Of a DNA stretch of 64,000 nucleotides, positions 52,422 through 62,280 are shown one piece after another. Position numbers and translations under genes: made by a program. Source of the DNA: Clostridium liquoris (lineage in GTDB: Bacteria; Bacillota; Clostridia; Clostridiales; Clostridiaceae). The stretch lies in NCBI RefSeq assembly GCF_002995785.1, contig NZ_PVXO01000028.1:16808-80807 (forward strand). The letters are read 5' to 3'. The notes beneath the pieces are model-generated. The model saw only the letters and a list, made by a program, of their open reading frames with translations. It was not told the DNA's origin and did no database searches. Numbering within the stretch: position 1 is the stretch's first letter; each line of letters opens with the position of its first letter.

Positions 52422-54081
52422 AATATCCAGAAGGGATCTAATAAAGACAGAGGAAGCAAAAATTATCAGTTCATTTAGGGCTGGAATTTATACTAGGCTC
52501 TCACAAGAGAGAACAGAGGAATGGAGGAATAAATCATCTTCCATTGAAACCCAAATAGAAATCTGTCAGGAATATGCCAATAAGGAAAACATGAATTTAG
52601 TCAAGGTTTATACAGATTATGAGTATTCTGGAACAAATTTTGATAGGCCTGGATATATTGAAATGATGGATGATGTGAGAAGTGGTCTTATAAATTGTAT
52701 TATAATAAGAGACCTATCACGACTTGGTAGAGAACATCTTGAAATGGGCAGGCTTGTAGATAAAGTATTTCCCTTTCTGGGAATAAGATTTATTTCTGTT
52801 GTAGATAAGATTGATACAGAAAAGGGTATTGATGCAAAATTATCCTTTGAAATGTTAATAAAGAACCTTATAAATGATATGTATGCAAAAGATATTGGCC
52901 AAAAGATTAAGACTAGTAAAACAGTAAGTGCCAAGCAAGGATTCTTTATAGGTTCAAATCCGCCATTTGGTTATAGGGTAGTAGAAAAGGATGGTGGAAG
53001 AAAACTTGAGCCGGATGAAGTAAGCATGAAAGTAGTAGAGAGAATTTTTACTAGGTATGTAGCTGGTGATAATACTTTTAAAATAGCTAAAGAGCTTAAT
53101 GAAAACAATATCTCTACATCAAGCTCCTATAATAAAACAGGCAATATCTTACGTGAACCAGGAGAGCCGCAATGGAGAAAAGGTACAATAGCCAATATGC
53201 TTAGGCAAAGAGTCTATACAGGTTGCCTTGTTCAAGGAACTAAGGAGAATGTACCAGGAAGAAAGAGTGGCCACTATAGGCAAAAACCTAAAGATGAGTG
53301 GATAATTATTGAAAACTCCCATGAAGCTATAATTTCAAATGATTTATTTTTGGCAGCCCAGGAGATACTTGATAATAATAAAAAGAAGGACTATTTTAAA
53401 ATAACAAGACATGATATGAAAAGAGATACAGTTAATAAATATAAAGGTGTAATTTTTGATGCAAATACGAACCTACTTTTAATGAGAAATGGAGTTAGAA
53501 GCAATAAGAAAAATGCTAAGTTTTATCATTATAAGTTCACAAATAAAGAAAACAATGGTATTTTACTTGAAACTCCTTATATTTCTATAATGGAAAGTGA
53601 TTTAGATAATCTAGTAATAAAGAAGTTGATGGATGTACTCAGCATTGATGCAAGTGGAAAAGATTGTAAAGATAGAATTATTGATATATGCAAAATAAAA
53701 ATTGAGGTGGTAGAAAAAAATCGCAAGTCTATTTCTCTTAAGATTTCAAAACTTAATTCAGATTTAAAAAGACTATATGAAGATTATAGTTTGGGAAAGA
53801 TTGAGAAAGAAGACTATCTTGAAAAAAGAATATTAAATAGAAAAAACCTAACCATCTATGAAAAGAACTTAAGTGATCTTGATCTTCAAATCCTTTCAAT
53901 AGAAGCTCAAGCTGAAGAAGAGATAGGATTATTTGATAGTCTATTTTCCAATAAAGATATTAAGCTAGATGAAAATATTGTTCAGAAATATATTGAACGT
54001 ATTGATGTATATGATAATGAAACTATGGAAATTAGCTTAAAAGGCTTTTTAGGTGGAAGGGAGATGAGGTTAAGTGATTAA
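52414..54081 (+). CDS. Large serine recombinase 2, without a Cys zinc ribbon
   Basis: 555 residues. The catalytic Ser is Ser30 in FRAGIYTRLSQERTEEW; DLSRLGREHLEMGRLVDKVF and GSNPPFGYRVV follow. Where the other two copies have Cys pairs, this one reads FDANTNLLLMRNGVRSNKKN, with no Cys, so the zinc ribbon is lost or replaced. The coiled-coil section is kept. It overlaps recombinase 1 at its start and recombinase 3 at its end, so the three are translated together, presumably working as a complex. Confidence 0.9.
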   Translation: MARISRRDLIKTEEAKIISSFRAGIYTRLSQERTEEWRNKSSSIETQIEICQEYANKENMNLVKVYTDYEYSGTNFDRPGYIEMMDDVRSGLINCIIIRDLSRLGREHLEMGRLVDKVFPFLGIRFISVVDKIDTEKGIDAKLSFEMLIKNLINDMYAKDIGQKIKTSKTVSAKQGFFIGSNPPFGYRVVEKDGGRKLEPDEVSMKVVERIFTRYVAGDNTFKIAKELNENNISTSSSYNKTGNILREPGEPQWRKGTIANMLRQRVYTGCLVQGTKENVPGRKSGHYRQKPKDEWIIIENSHEAIISNDLFLAAQEILDNNKKKDYFKITRHDMKRDTVNKYKGVIFDANTNLLLMRNGVRSNKKNAKFYHYKFTNKENNGILLETPYISIMESDLDNLVIKKLMDVLSIDASGKDCKDRIIDICKIKIEVVEKNRKSISLKISKLNSDLKRLYEDYSLGKIEKEDYLEKRILNRKNLTIYEKNLSDLDLQILSIEAQAEEEIGLFDSLFSNKDIKLDENIVQKYIERIDVYDNETMEISLKGFLGGREMRLSD

Positions 54082-55558
54082 TATTGCTATTTATCTTAGA
54101 ATATCCGTACTTGAAAAAGGAAATCTAGGACATACAGAAGATACTATAAATTCTCAAAGGAATATTATTAAGAACTTCATCTTTAATGACCAAGAGCTTA
54201 AAAAGGCAAATATAGAAGAATTTATTGATGAGGGTTATAGCGGTAGCACTACTTCAAGGCCAGGCTTAGATAAACTTCTTTTAAAGGTAAGACAACAGAA
54301 AATAAACTGTATCATAGTAAAAGATATGTCACGATTTATGAGAAATTATATAGAAATGGGTGATTATCTTGAAAACATTTTTCCTTTTATGGGAGTTAGA
54401 TTTATAGCAGTCAATGATGGTTATGATAGTAGTAATGAAGTTCAAAATGGAACTGAATTAGATATTCAATTTAAAAACCTTCTTAATGATTATTATAGTA
54501 GGGATATTTCAGAGAAAATGACTACTGCTTTACTTGTAGCTAAAAAGCAAGGAAAATATACCTCTGGAATTCCACCCTATGGTTATCTAAAAGATCCTAA
54601 AGATAATTATAAGCTTATAGTTGATGAAAAGGTTGCTGATAACATTAGATATATATTTCAACTTATTCTTGAAGGATATAGCCTAAACGAAACAGCTAAG
54701 ATTCTTAATAGTGAAGGTGTTATAACTGCAAGGGCAAGGAGACAAGAGTTAAAAGGTTATGATTCTTATGCTAATAGATGGGAGTCAACGGTAGAGCAAA
54801 CCATTTGGTCTGCCAGTATGGTTAGAAGAATATTAAAAAATGAAACTTACACAGGGACTTTTGTCTTCAATAAATCAACAAAGAGCAAGCTAGATGGTGG
54901 TAAGGTTATATATCATCCTGAGGAAGAATGGATAAGAATCTATGATAACCATGAAGCTATTATAAGCAAAGAGACATTTGATAAGGCTGGAAAAGCATTA
55001 AAATCAAGGCATAGAAATAGTATAAGAGGAAGTAAGAGTAAATACAAAAATAGTCCTCTTGCAACTTTTGTAAGATGTAATAAGTGTGGTTACAAAATAA
55101 GGTTTGGTAAAAGCTCTAATGGAAAAGAGTTAATAGGAATTAATCTTTACTGTTATCACTGTAGAATGCTTGAGCAGGAAGAAAAGCTACCCCATTATAA
55201 GGAATTAGAAAAAGAGGTATTTGAAATTCTTAAAGATAGATTCCATACAGATAAGACAGAAAAGAAAAAGCTTCTGAATGAGCAAAAGGGATTTTATGAT
55301 AAGAATGACCAGCTATCAAAGAAGAAGAGGATAGAGTTTGAAAACTATAAGTTTGGTAAGATTTCAAGGGAAGACTTTATAGAAATAAAAAATCAGTTAC
55401 AAGAGTCTACTGAAGAAAATAATAAACGTATAGAAGCTATTGATAAGGATATTAAGGAAAGTGGAAGTATAGAAACCCTTACTGAAGATGTAGTAGGTGA
55501 ATATATTAAAACAATTTACATTTCTGGTAAAGGTATAGAAAAAATAGAATATAATTAG
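54074..55558 (+). CDS. Large serine recombinase 3
   Basis: 494 residues with a GTG start overlapping recombinase 2. The catalytic Ser is Ser11 in INIAIYLRISVLEKG; IIVKDMSRFMRNYIEMGDYL is the conserved helix. A zinc ribbon is present (FVRCNKCGYKIRFG, CYHCRM). The coiled coil is shorter than in the other copies. It completes the recombination module. Confidence 0.92.
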   Translation: MINIAIYLRISVLEKGNLGHTEDTINSQRNIIKNFIFNDQELKKANIEEFIDEGYSGSTTSRPGLDKLLLKVRQQKINCIIVKDMSRFMRNYIEMGDYLENIFPFMGVRFIAVNDGYDSSNEVQNGTELDIQFKNLLNDYYSRDISEKMTTALLVAKKQGKYTSGIPPYGYLKDPKDNYKLIVDEKVADNIRYIFQLILEGYSLNETAKILNSEGVITARARRQELKGYDSYANRWESTVEQTIWSASMVRRILKNETYTGTFVFNKSTKSKLDGGKVIYHPEEEWIRIYDNHEAIISKETFDKAGKALKSRHRNSIRGSKSKYKNSPLATFVRCNKCGYKIRFGKSSNGKELIGINLYCYHCRMLEQEEKLPHYKELEKEVFEILKDRFHTDKTEKKKLLNEQKGFYDKNDQLSKKKRIEFENYKFGKISREDFIEIKNQLQESTEENNKRIEAIDKDIKESGSIETLTEDVVGEYIKTIYISGKGIEKIEYN

Positions 55559-55559
55559 T

Positions 55560-55606
55560 ACAATAGAAGGAGATCCTAGGATCTTCTTCTATTGTATTGT
55601 GTTTTT
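55560..55606 (+). terminator. Terminator after the recombinase operon
   Basis: ACAATAGAAG (55,560-55,569) pairs with CTTCTATTGT (55,586-55,595), with AGATC/GATCT inside, followed by a T-rich stretch. Confidence 0.75.
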
Positions 55607-55785
55607 AAAAATTGACTATAGATATGATGAAGTAAGGGATTAAATATGAGGGAGTCAGATTAAAAAGAAAAAATCAAAACTTATAAAAAAAATAAAATAT
55701 TTAGATAGTAAAAGAAAAACTGTATTCAAATAAGAAAAAAAGAGGAGAGCATTAGCGTATTTCATAGAAAATACAATGTGCAAAA

Positions 55786-56838
55786 ATGTATATGTATAAT
55801 GAAAAAGAAAGATTGTTAGAATATCTTAATAAAATAGGAGTGGGGAAAAATATAGAGGAGATTGGTTTAGAAATATTAGACTGCCATAAGTGTTGCAATG
55901 GAGAATTTATGGATTATACCTTTATTATAAAAAAAACAATTCATATAGCTAGTAAAATAAGTGATTCTTTTTATGGTTATACTAGAAAGAAAAACGATAA
56001 AGAAGGCTATCATCTTGGATGTACTTTACCAATTGAAGGAATCTTTTTTCATGAGGAATATGACCGTTGCTCGGATGCTATTGAATTATACTCAACAGTA
56101 TATGGAGAAGCCATTTTTGAGCCTGATAAAAAGAACAATGATAAAAAGAAGAATGACTCAAAGAAAGATATTATATGCTTCAAATTTCAAAATAATAATA
56201 GCATAGAAGTAAGTGGAGATGTTGATTTTAATTTTAAAATGGAACATGTAAGATATTTATCAAATATTGTAGAAAATAGCGGTTCAAGAATGGATAAAGA
56301 AAGTAAAAGAACTTTAGTGAATAGAATCTTTGCTTATAATAATTTGACCTATACACCTGCAAATATTTCTCTATTTCCTGTGACAGGGGGATTAAATAAT
56401 ATAAAGAAATCATTAGGTAATGATAGATTAGATACTTTTTTGTGTGCATTAAATTTATATTTTGAAGGCGAGTATACTTCATTTATTTTATCTGGTGCAG
56501 GTGGGCCTAATCCACCATTCATTAAAAATAGGAATAAACTAAAGGAATTTCTAGATAATTTTAATGACATTGACAATTACTGTAACCAAATATATCATAT
56601 TGATCGTGATTTAGTTCATGATTTATGCTCATCAGGCGCAAAACCTATTGATACAGCAGAAAGGGTTGAGGAATATCTTGATCTTGCAGATAAGTTTTGG
56701 CAGCAAAAGGAAAATTTTTATAAGGAGTCTAACACAAAGATTCAAAGTCAGTACCAAAAGATGTTAAAAATGGCTTGTGAAGCAAGAGGACTGGAATATA
56801 AAAATACATTTACTGGTACGCAAGACTATACTTGTTGA
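55786..56838 (+). CDS. Hypothetical protein (350 aa) between the recombinases and truncated hsdR
   Basis: No recognised domain. Visible features: ILDCHKCCNGEF near residue 30, a Lys/Asp/Asn-rich insert (~108-128, KKNNDKKKNDSKK), and a conserved-looking C-terminal half with LFPVTGGLNNIKKSLGNDRL, LDNFNDIDNYCNQIY and ADKFWQQKEN. The ribosome binding site is weak. It lies after the recombinase terminator and stops 57 bases before hsdR sequence resumes, so it is probably right-end ICE cargo. An independent role in defence is possible but unsupported. Confidence 0.6.
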   Translation: MYMYNEKERLLEYLNKIGVGKNIEEIGLEILDCHKCCNGEFMDYTFIIKKTIHIASKISDSFYGYTRKKNDKEGYHLGCTLPIEGIFFHEEYDRCSDAIELYSTVYGEAIFEPDKKNNDKKKNDSKKDIICFKFQNNNSIEVSGDVDFNFKMEHVRYLSNIVENSGSRMDKESKRTLVNRIFAYNNLTYTPANISLFPVTGGLNNIKKSLGNDRLDTFLCALNLYFEGEYTSFILSGAGGPNPPFIKNRNKLKEFLDNFNDIDNYCNQIYHIDRDLVHDLCSSGAKPIDTAERVEEYLDLADKFWQQKENFYKESNTKIQSQYQKMLKMACEARGLEYKNTFTGTQDYTC

Positions 56839-56895
56839 CATGCAGATTTAATTTAATTTTTAAAAGAAAATACTATCATACACTTGACACGATAG

Positions 56896-59124
56896 GGAAC
56901 AGGTAAAACAAGAACTGCTATTTCCTTGGTTGATGTATTAAGCAAAAATAATTGGGTTAAGAATGTATTGTTTTTAGCGGATAGAACAGCTCTTGTAAGA
57001 CAGGCTAAAAAGAATTTTTCAAAACTACTTCCAGATCTTTCATTATGTAATTTATCAGATAACAGGGATAATCCAGAGGAATCAAGAATGATTTTTTCAA
57101 CATATCCAACAATAATGAATGCTATTGATGATACTAAAGGTAAAGATGGTAAAAGATTATTTACCTGCGGGCATTTTGATTTAATTATTGTGGATGAGTC
57201 ACATAGGAGCATTTATAAAAAATACAAAGCCATTTTTGATTATTTTGATGCATATTTAATAGGGCTTACAGCTACCCCCAAAGATGAAGTTGACAAGAAT
57301 ACCTATACTATTTTTGATATGGAAAATGGAGTTCCCACTTTTGCTTACGAGTTTGAAACAGCAGTTGAAGATAAATTTCTTGTGGATTATAAAACAATAG
57401 AAGTTAAATCTAAAATAATGGAAGATGGAATTAAATATGATGAGTTATCTGATGAAGAAAAGGAAGAATATGAAGAAAAGTTTGACACGGATGAAAATAT
57501 AGGAGAAGAAATAAGTAGTGCTGCTATTAATGAATGGCTATTTAACGCAGATACCATAGATTTGGTTTTAAATAAGCTTATGGAAAAAGGATTAAAAATT
57601 GAGGGAAATGAAAAGCTTGGTAAAACTATAATTTTTGCTAAAAACCATAAACACGCAGAAGCTATTAAAGAAAGATTTGATAAATTATATCCAAAACTTG
57701 GTTCAAACTATACAAAAGTAATAGACAACAAGATTAATTATGCAGACAGCTTAATTGATGACTTCTCTGACAAAAATAAGCTGCCACAAATAGCAATAAG
57801 TGTTGATATGCTTGATACAGGCATTGATATTCCTGAAATTTTAAATCTTGTTTTCTTTAAAAAGGTAAGGTCTAAAACTAAGTTTTGGCAGATGATAGGA
57901 AGGGGGACAAGGCTTTGTGAAGATTTATTAGGTATTGGAGAAAATAAGGACAAGTTTTTAATATTTGATTTCTGTAATAATTTTGAGTTTTTTAGAATGA
58001 ATCCAAAGGGTTTTGATGGTAATTTAGGACAGACTTTAAGTGAAAGAACATTTAATCTTAAAGTAGATTTAATAAAAGAACTTCAAGATTTCAGGTATTC
58101 TGAAGAAGAATATGTGAACCATAGAAAAGAATTGTTAGAAGATGTACTTGAAGATATAAATAATTTAAATGAGGACAATTTTTTAGTAAGAATTAACTTA
58201 AAATATGTTCAAAAATATAAAAACAAAGAACAATGGCAGAGCCTTGGAGCGGTTAGCACAAGAGATATTAAAGAATATATAGCTCCACTTATTAAAACAC
58301 TAAATGATGATGAGCTTGCAAAAAGATTTGATATACTTATGTATACTATTGAACTTGCTAAATTGCAGGGGAATAATGCAACAAGACCAATAAAAACCGT
58401 TATAGAAACAGCTGAAAGCCTATCAAAGCTTGGAACTATACCACAGGTTCAAGAACAAAAATATATTATGGATAAAGTTAGAACAACTGAATTTTGGGAA
58501 GAAGTTGATTTGTTTGAATTGGATGAAGTTAGACAGGCACTAAGAGAGCTTATAAAGTATTTAGAGAAAAATATTCAGGAAACTTATTATACACATTTTG
58601 AGGATATGATAATTCATGAAGAATATCATGGAGCTATGTATAATACAAACAATTTAAAAAATTATAAAAAGAAAGTTGAATATTATCTTAAAGAACATGA
58701 AAATCAACTTGCTATATTTAAACTTAAAAATAATAAGAAGCTTACAAAACAAGATTTAGAAACTCTTGAATCTATTATGTGGAAAGAACTTGGAACAAAA
58801 GAAGATTATGAAAAAGAGTTTGGAGATATGCCAGTTAACAAACTTGTAAGAAAAATAGTAGGCTTAGACAGAAATGCTGCTAATGAATTATTTTCTGAGT
58901 TTTTAAATGATAAAAACTTAAATACTAAGCAGATACATTTTGTAAAGCTGATAATTGATTATGTAGTAAAAAATGGGTTAATTGAAGATAATAAAATTCT
59001 TATGGAAGACCCATTTAGAACCGTTGGAAATCTTTCTGCATTATTTAAAGATAATATGAATGATGCTAAAAAAATAATGGGTAAAGTTGCTGAAATTAAA
59101 ACTAATGCGGAAATAATTATTTAA
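56896..59124 (+). pseudogene. hsdR: Type I restriction enzyme HsdR, 3' part, truncated at Walker A
   Basis: The frame resumes at GTGKTRTAISLVDVL, immediately after a TAG, and runs 742 codons. Helicase motifs follow: LIIVDESHRSIYKK (Walker B, DESH), AYLIGLTATPKDE (motif III), DMLDTGIDIPEILNLVFFK and QMIGRGTRL (motif VI). The C-terminal EcoEI-type R domain is intact to the end. The N-terminal nuclease part and the first Gly of the P-loop are missing. The break coincides with the end of the ICE, so the missing part is expected left of the ICE. An ATG at 56,926 could start a product but it would lack the P-loop. Confidence 0.85.
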
Positions 59125-59152
59125 TATGAATTGACTAATGAATAAACTATAT

Positions 59153-59187
59153 AAGTACTAGGTACAAAAGTATCTGGTACTTTTTTT
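59153..59187 (+). terminator. Terminator after hsdR
   Basis: AAGTACTAGGTAC pairs with GTATCTGGTACTT (13 bp with G-U pairs) and is followed by a run of T. Confidence 0.8.
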
Positions 59188-59302
59188 ATATTTTATGAAG
59201 AAAGGGCGGTAATGAAATAAAAATACATTAGAAAAAGTAACAAAATACTGAAATTAAAATAAATTAGTAGTATAGGTTTAGTAATTATCAGGAGGAATGT
59301 GA

Positions 59303-60289
59303 ATGAACTACGAGGTGAGGGACTGCATTGATGCAGGAAGTGAATATTGTCCTTGCCATTTAGCGGAAAGCGGAGAGTGTATACTATGTTCTCAATTAAG
59401 AGACAAAAACTTTTGTGATTGTATAAATTGGAAGGGAGTATGTATTTATCAGGAATTTGTATGGAATGGACAAAAGGCTAAGGAAGGAAGAAAAGAAATC
59501 CAATGCGTACTTTTAAATAAAGAATTCATATATGATGATTTAGCTCTATTTACTATATCCGTACCTCATAAACTAGCTAAAGAGTTAACCTCCCCAGGAA
59601 GTTTTGTATTTTTAAGAAATCCTGTCAGTGACCATTTCTTTTCAACTCCTATATCTATTATGGATGTAAATGTTGAAGAAAATAGAATAGTTCTAGCATT
59701 AGAAGTAAAGGGAATAAAGACTAAAAATTTAAACTTAATTAATGAAGGAGAAAAGATACTAGTTAGAGGACCATTTTGGAATGGAATATTGGGACTAAAA
59801 AATCTTTATAAAAGTAAGGATGGTACATCCATTGTTACTACTAGAGGTATTGGTCAGGCCCCAATTGTACCAGTGCTTAAAAAACTTTATGCTAATGGAA
59901 ATAAAATATATGTAATATTGGATAAGAATCCTTATAAAGATATATTTATAAAAAAATATTTAGATTTATATAATTGCGAACTAATAACAACCACATTGAT
60001 AGATGAAAATGGTGAAATAGCATCAGAATTTAAAAGAATATTGCTTTCTATATTGAAAAATGAACAGGTAAATATTATACACTCTTCTGCCGCAGATATT
60101 ATCAATTATAATGTATTAAATCTTATTGGAGAAACAATAGATTTTTCTTGTTGTAACAATGCGAAAATGTGTTGTGGAGAGGGAGTTTGCGGAAGCTGTA
60201 GTGTTAAAAATAAATATTTTGATATAGAAAGATCCTGTAAACTTCAAATAGATCCAAGAAATATTTTGGAGGGGAGGAGACTACTATGA
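59303..60289 (+). CDS. PyrK-like FAD/NAD(P)-binding iron-sulfur oxidoreductase
   Basis: 328 residues. An unusual N-terminal Cys cluster (YCPCHLAESGECILCSQL, FCDCINWKGVC) precedes a ferredoxin-reductase-like FAD domain (GSFVFLRNP, FFSTPISIMDV), an NAD domain (TTRGIGQAPIVPVL) and a C-terminal Cys cluster (CCGEGVCGSCS) like the [2Fe-2S] site of dihydroorotate dehydrogenase electron-transfer subunits. It overlaps the next gene by 4 bases and probably passes electrons to or from that flavoprotein. The substrate is not evident. This is chromosomal flanking DNA. Confidence 0.8.
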   Translation: MNYEVRDCIDAGSEYCPCHLAESGECILCSQLRDKNFCDCINWKGVCIYQEFVWNGQKAKEGRKEIQCVLLNKEFIYDDLALFTISVPHKLAKELTSPGSFVFLRNPVSDHFFSTPISIMDVNVEENRIVLALEVKGIKTKNLNLINEGEKILVRGPFWNGILGLKNLYKSKDGTSIVTTRGIGQAPIVPVLKKLYANGNKIYVILDKNPYKDIFIKKYLDLYNCELITTTLIDENGEIASEFKRILLSILKNEQVNIIHSSAADIINYNVLNLIGETIDFSCCNNAKMCCGEGVCGSCSVKNKYFDIERSCKLQIDPRNILEGRRLL

Positions 60290-61563
60290 AGGTTATAATT
60301 ATAGGTGGCGGTTGGTCCGGATGTGCAGCAGCAATAACTGCCAGAAAAGCAGGTGCACAGGTGGTTTTATATGAAAAGACAGATATGTTAATAGGACTTG
60401 GTAACGTTGGAGGAATAATGAGGAACAATGGAAGATATACTGCAGCAGAGGAATTAATAAATCTAGGTGCGGGGGATTTAATAAACATAACAGATAGGAA
60501 TACAAGGCACAGAAATATAGAATTTCCGGGACATGGTCATGCTTGGCTTTATGATGTTAATAAAGTAGAGCCAGAGGTAAGAAAGCTTTTGCAAAACTTA
60601 GGTGTAGAATTGCATTTTATGAACAGAGTAGTAGATGTAGAAAAGGATAAAAATAAAATAGTAGGATTATATATATCTGATGGAAATTATGTAAAAGGGG
60701 ATGTATTTATAGAAACTACAGGTTCTACAGGACCTATGGGGAATTGCTTAAGATATGGCAATGGCTGTTCCATGTGCATATTAAGATGCCCTGCTTTTGG
60801 CCCAAGAGTTAGTATAAGTGCCAGAGCTGGAGTAGAAGATCTGCAAGGTGAGAGGGAAGAAGATGTATATGGGGCTTTTAGTGGATCCTGCAAACTGTGT
60901 AAAGAGAGTTTATCGGAGGAGCTTTTAAAGGAAATAGAAGAAAAGGGTGCTGTGGTTTTAAAAGTGCCTCCAGAGGATATAAACATTGATAAACTAAAAC
61001 TTAAAGTTTGTCAGCAATATGCTTTAAGAGAATTTGCTGAAAATATAATATTATTAGACACTGGGCATATAAAATTGATGACGCCATTTTATCCTTTAGA
61101 TAAATTAAGAAAAATAAAAGGTCTTGAGTATGCAAGATTTCTGGATCCTTATGCAGGTGGGAAGGCTAATTCCATTAGATATCTTTCTGTAGCTCCAAGA
61201 ACGGATGATATGAAGGTTAAAGGTTTGGAGAATTTATTCTGTGCTGGAGAAAAAAGCGGTCTTTTTGTAGGCCATACTGAAGCTATGAGTACAGGAGCTT
61301 TATCTGGCCATAATGCAGTAAGATATTTTTTAGGCATGCCGCTTTTGATTCTTCCAAAGGTAACAGCTATAGGAGATATAATATCCTATGCAAACTTCCA
61401 AATGGCAACAAAAGAGGGAAGAAGAAAGAGATATACCTTTGCAGGAGCGGAGTATTTTAAGAGAATGAAAGATATAGGACTTTATTCTACAGATAATGCA
61501 GAAATAGAAAAGAGAATAGAAAAGTTGAATTTAAAGGATGTTATGAATCAAAAATTAATTTAA
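60286..61563 (+). CDS. FAD-dependent oxidoreductase, GidA/TrmFO-like fold
   Basis: 425 residues. An N-terminal dinucleotide-binding motif (IIIGGGWSGCAAAITARKAG) opens the FAD domain; a Cys-rich segment (GNGCSMCILRCPAFGPR, CKLCKESL) sits mid-protein, and LENLFCAGEKSGLFVGHTEA near residue 315 is the second FAD contact. It resembles GidA/TrmFO-like proteins but has its own Cys cluster. Translation is coupled to the upstream PyrK-like gene, forming a two-subunit redox enzyme of unknown substrate. Confidence 0.8.
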   Translation: MKVIIIGGGWSGCAAAITARKAGAQVVLYEKTDMLIGLGNVGGIMRNNGRYTAAEELINLGAGDLINITDRNTRHRNIEFPGHGHAWLYDVNKVEPEVRKLLQNLGVELHFMNRVVDVEKDKNKIVGLYISDGNYVKGDVFIETTGSTGPMGNCLRYGNGCSMCILRCPAFGPRVSISARAGVEDLQGEREEDVYGAFSGSCKLCKESLSEELLKEIEEKGAVVLKVPPEDINIDKLKLKVCQQYALREFAENIILLDTGHIKLMTPFYPLDKLRKIKGLEYARFLDPYAGGKANSIRYLSVAPRTDDMKVKGLENLFCAGEKSGLFVGHTEAMSTGALSGHNAVRYFLGMPLLILPKVTAIGDIISYANFQMATKEGRRKRYTFAGAEYFKRMKDIGLYSTDNAEIEKRIEKLNLKDVMNQKLI

Positions 61564-61575
61564 ATTTATGAATTG

Positions 61576-61610
61576 AAGAGCTGTCTTATTTAAGGCAGTT
61601 CTTATAAATT
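61576..61610 (+). terminator. Terminator after the oxidoreductase pair
   Basis: AAGAGCTGTCTT pairs with AAGGCAGTTCTT around a short loop, followed by a weak T-rich tract. Confidence 0.65.
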
Positions 61611-61626
61611 TTAGGGGGATGTTTAG

Positions 61627-62007
61627 ATGTTTATTAGAATGAAAAGAATATTTATTGTGGTTTTGACAGCCATTATAACTTTTGGAGTATCAAACCAGGT
61701 ATATGCAAAAGATAGCTATAGCATAAGTAGAATTATAGGTATAAATAGGTATGAGACTTCAGTAAACATTTCAAATGGATTTAGCAATGGCATAGTACAA
61801 AATATAATTATAGCAAGTGGTAATGATTTTCCAGATGCATTAAGTATTTCAAGTATTGCTGCATCTAAAGGATATCCAGTATTAATGAGCGATAAAACAA
61901 ACTTACCTAATGAAATTAAAGATACAAAATATGAAAGTTGGTCATATTTTGATCTAACTCTAAAAGATGGTAAAGTTATAGAAATGCATCAAGAATATAG
62001 ACCGTGA
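61627..62007 (+). CDS. Short cell-wall-binding-repeat 2 protein, probably truncated or chimeric
   Basis: 126 residues. A signal peptide (about 1-27, ending VYA) is followed by one CWB2-type unit (RIIGINRYETSVNISNGFSN, NIIIASGNDFPDALSISSIA, GYPVLMSDK). It then changes at about residue 98 to YESWSYFDLTLKDGKVIEMH, which looks like part of another domain (a PepSY/FMN-binding-like strand pair). CWB2 proteins normally have three repeats to bind anionic cell-wall polymer, so one unit is unlikely to work alone. It is probably a deletion fusion. Confidence 0.6.
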   Translation: MFIRMKRIFIVVLTAIITFGVSNQVYAKDSYSISRIIGINRYETSVNISNGFSNGIVQNIIIASGNDFPDALSISSIAASKGYPVLMSDKTNLPNEIKDTKYESWSYFDLTLKDGKVIEMHQEYRP

Positions 62008-62280
62008 AAATTTTTAGTAACTATTTTTTCAAGTTTAATGGTTGGTTGTCCAGAACAAAAATTTGAACCTACACTGATTCAAATAAAATTATTAAGTTAA
62101 AGGGAGTTACTAAGTTGTAGCTCCTATATTTTTAAGTATTTTAATAATATAAAATAAAAAACAAATTTTAATTATTTTTTAAATTTAATCAATTCGATAT
62201 TGAATTATATACAACTTTATCATATAATGAATATAAAGTAATGTTAACGTGAACAATGATTATATTTATTAAAAGAGAGG
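62008..62280 (+). other. Intergenic region with terminator and uxaC control region
   Basis: GGAGTTAC (62,103-62,110) and GTAGCTCC (62,117-62,124) form a terminator stem followed by TATATTTTT. The AT-rich rest leads into the uxaC promoter region. No gene is seen. Confidence 0.6.
62242..62255 (+). promoter_or_regulatory. LacI-family-type operator before uxaC
   Basis: TGTTAACGTGAACA has the near-palindromic shape with central CG seen in LacI-family operators. The identical sequence recurs at 63,691, at the uxaC stop codon. Confidence 0.55.

Larger units (their letters stand above)
1..56895. mobile_element. Large integrative and conjugative element (right part), serine-recombinase type
   Basis: Gene content is that of a clostridial conjugative transposon: cell-wall hydrolase, DUF4315/DUF4366 proteins, topoisomerase III, a giant methylase-helicase, RadC-like protein, MobC plus relaxase with oriT, LexA-like repressor, and three overlapping large serine recombinases at the right end. 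The left end and most type IV secretion genes are outside the window. The right limit is inferred: an hsdR reading frame resumes at 56,896, so the chromosome begins there. It could instead end just after the recombinase terminator near 55,600, with the 350-aa gene at 55,786 being older flanking DNA. Several defence islands and a nested integrase element sit inside. Confidence 0.8.

Noticed and set aside
56853..57212. Minus-strand frame across the hsdR junction
   Set aside because: Antisense to the clearly conserved helicase sequence and without a ribosome binding site.
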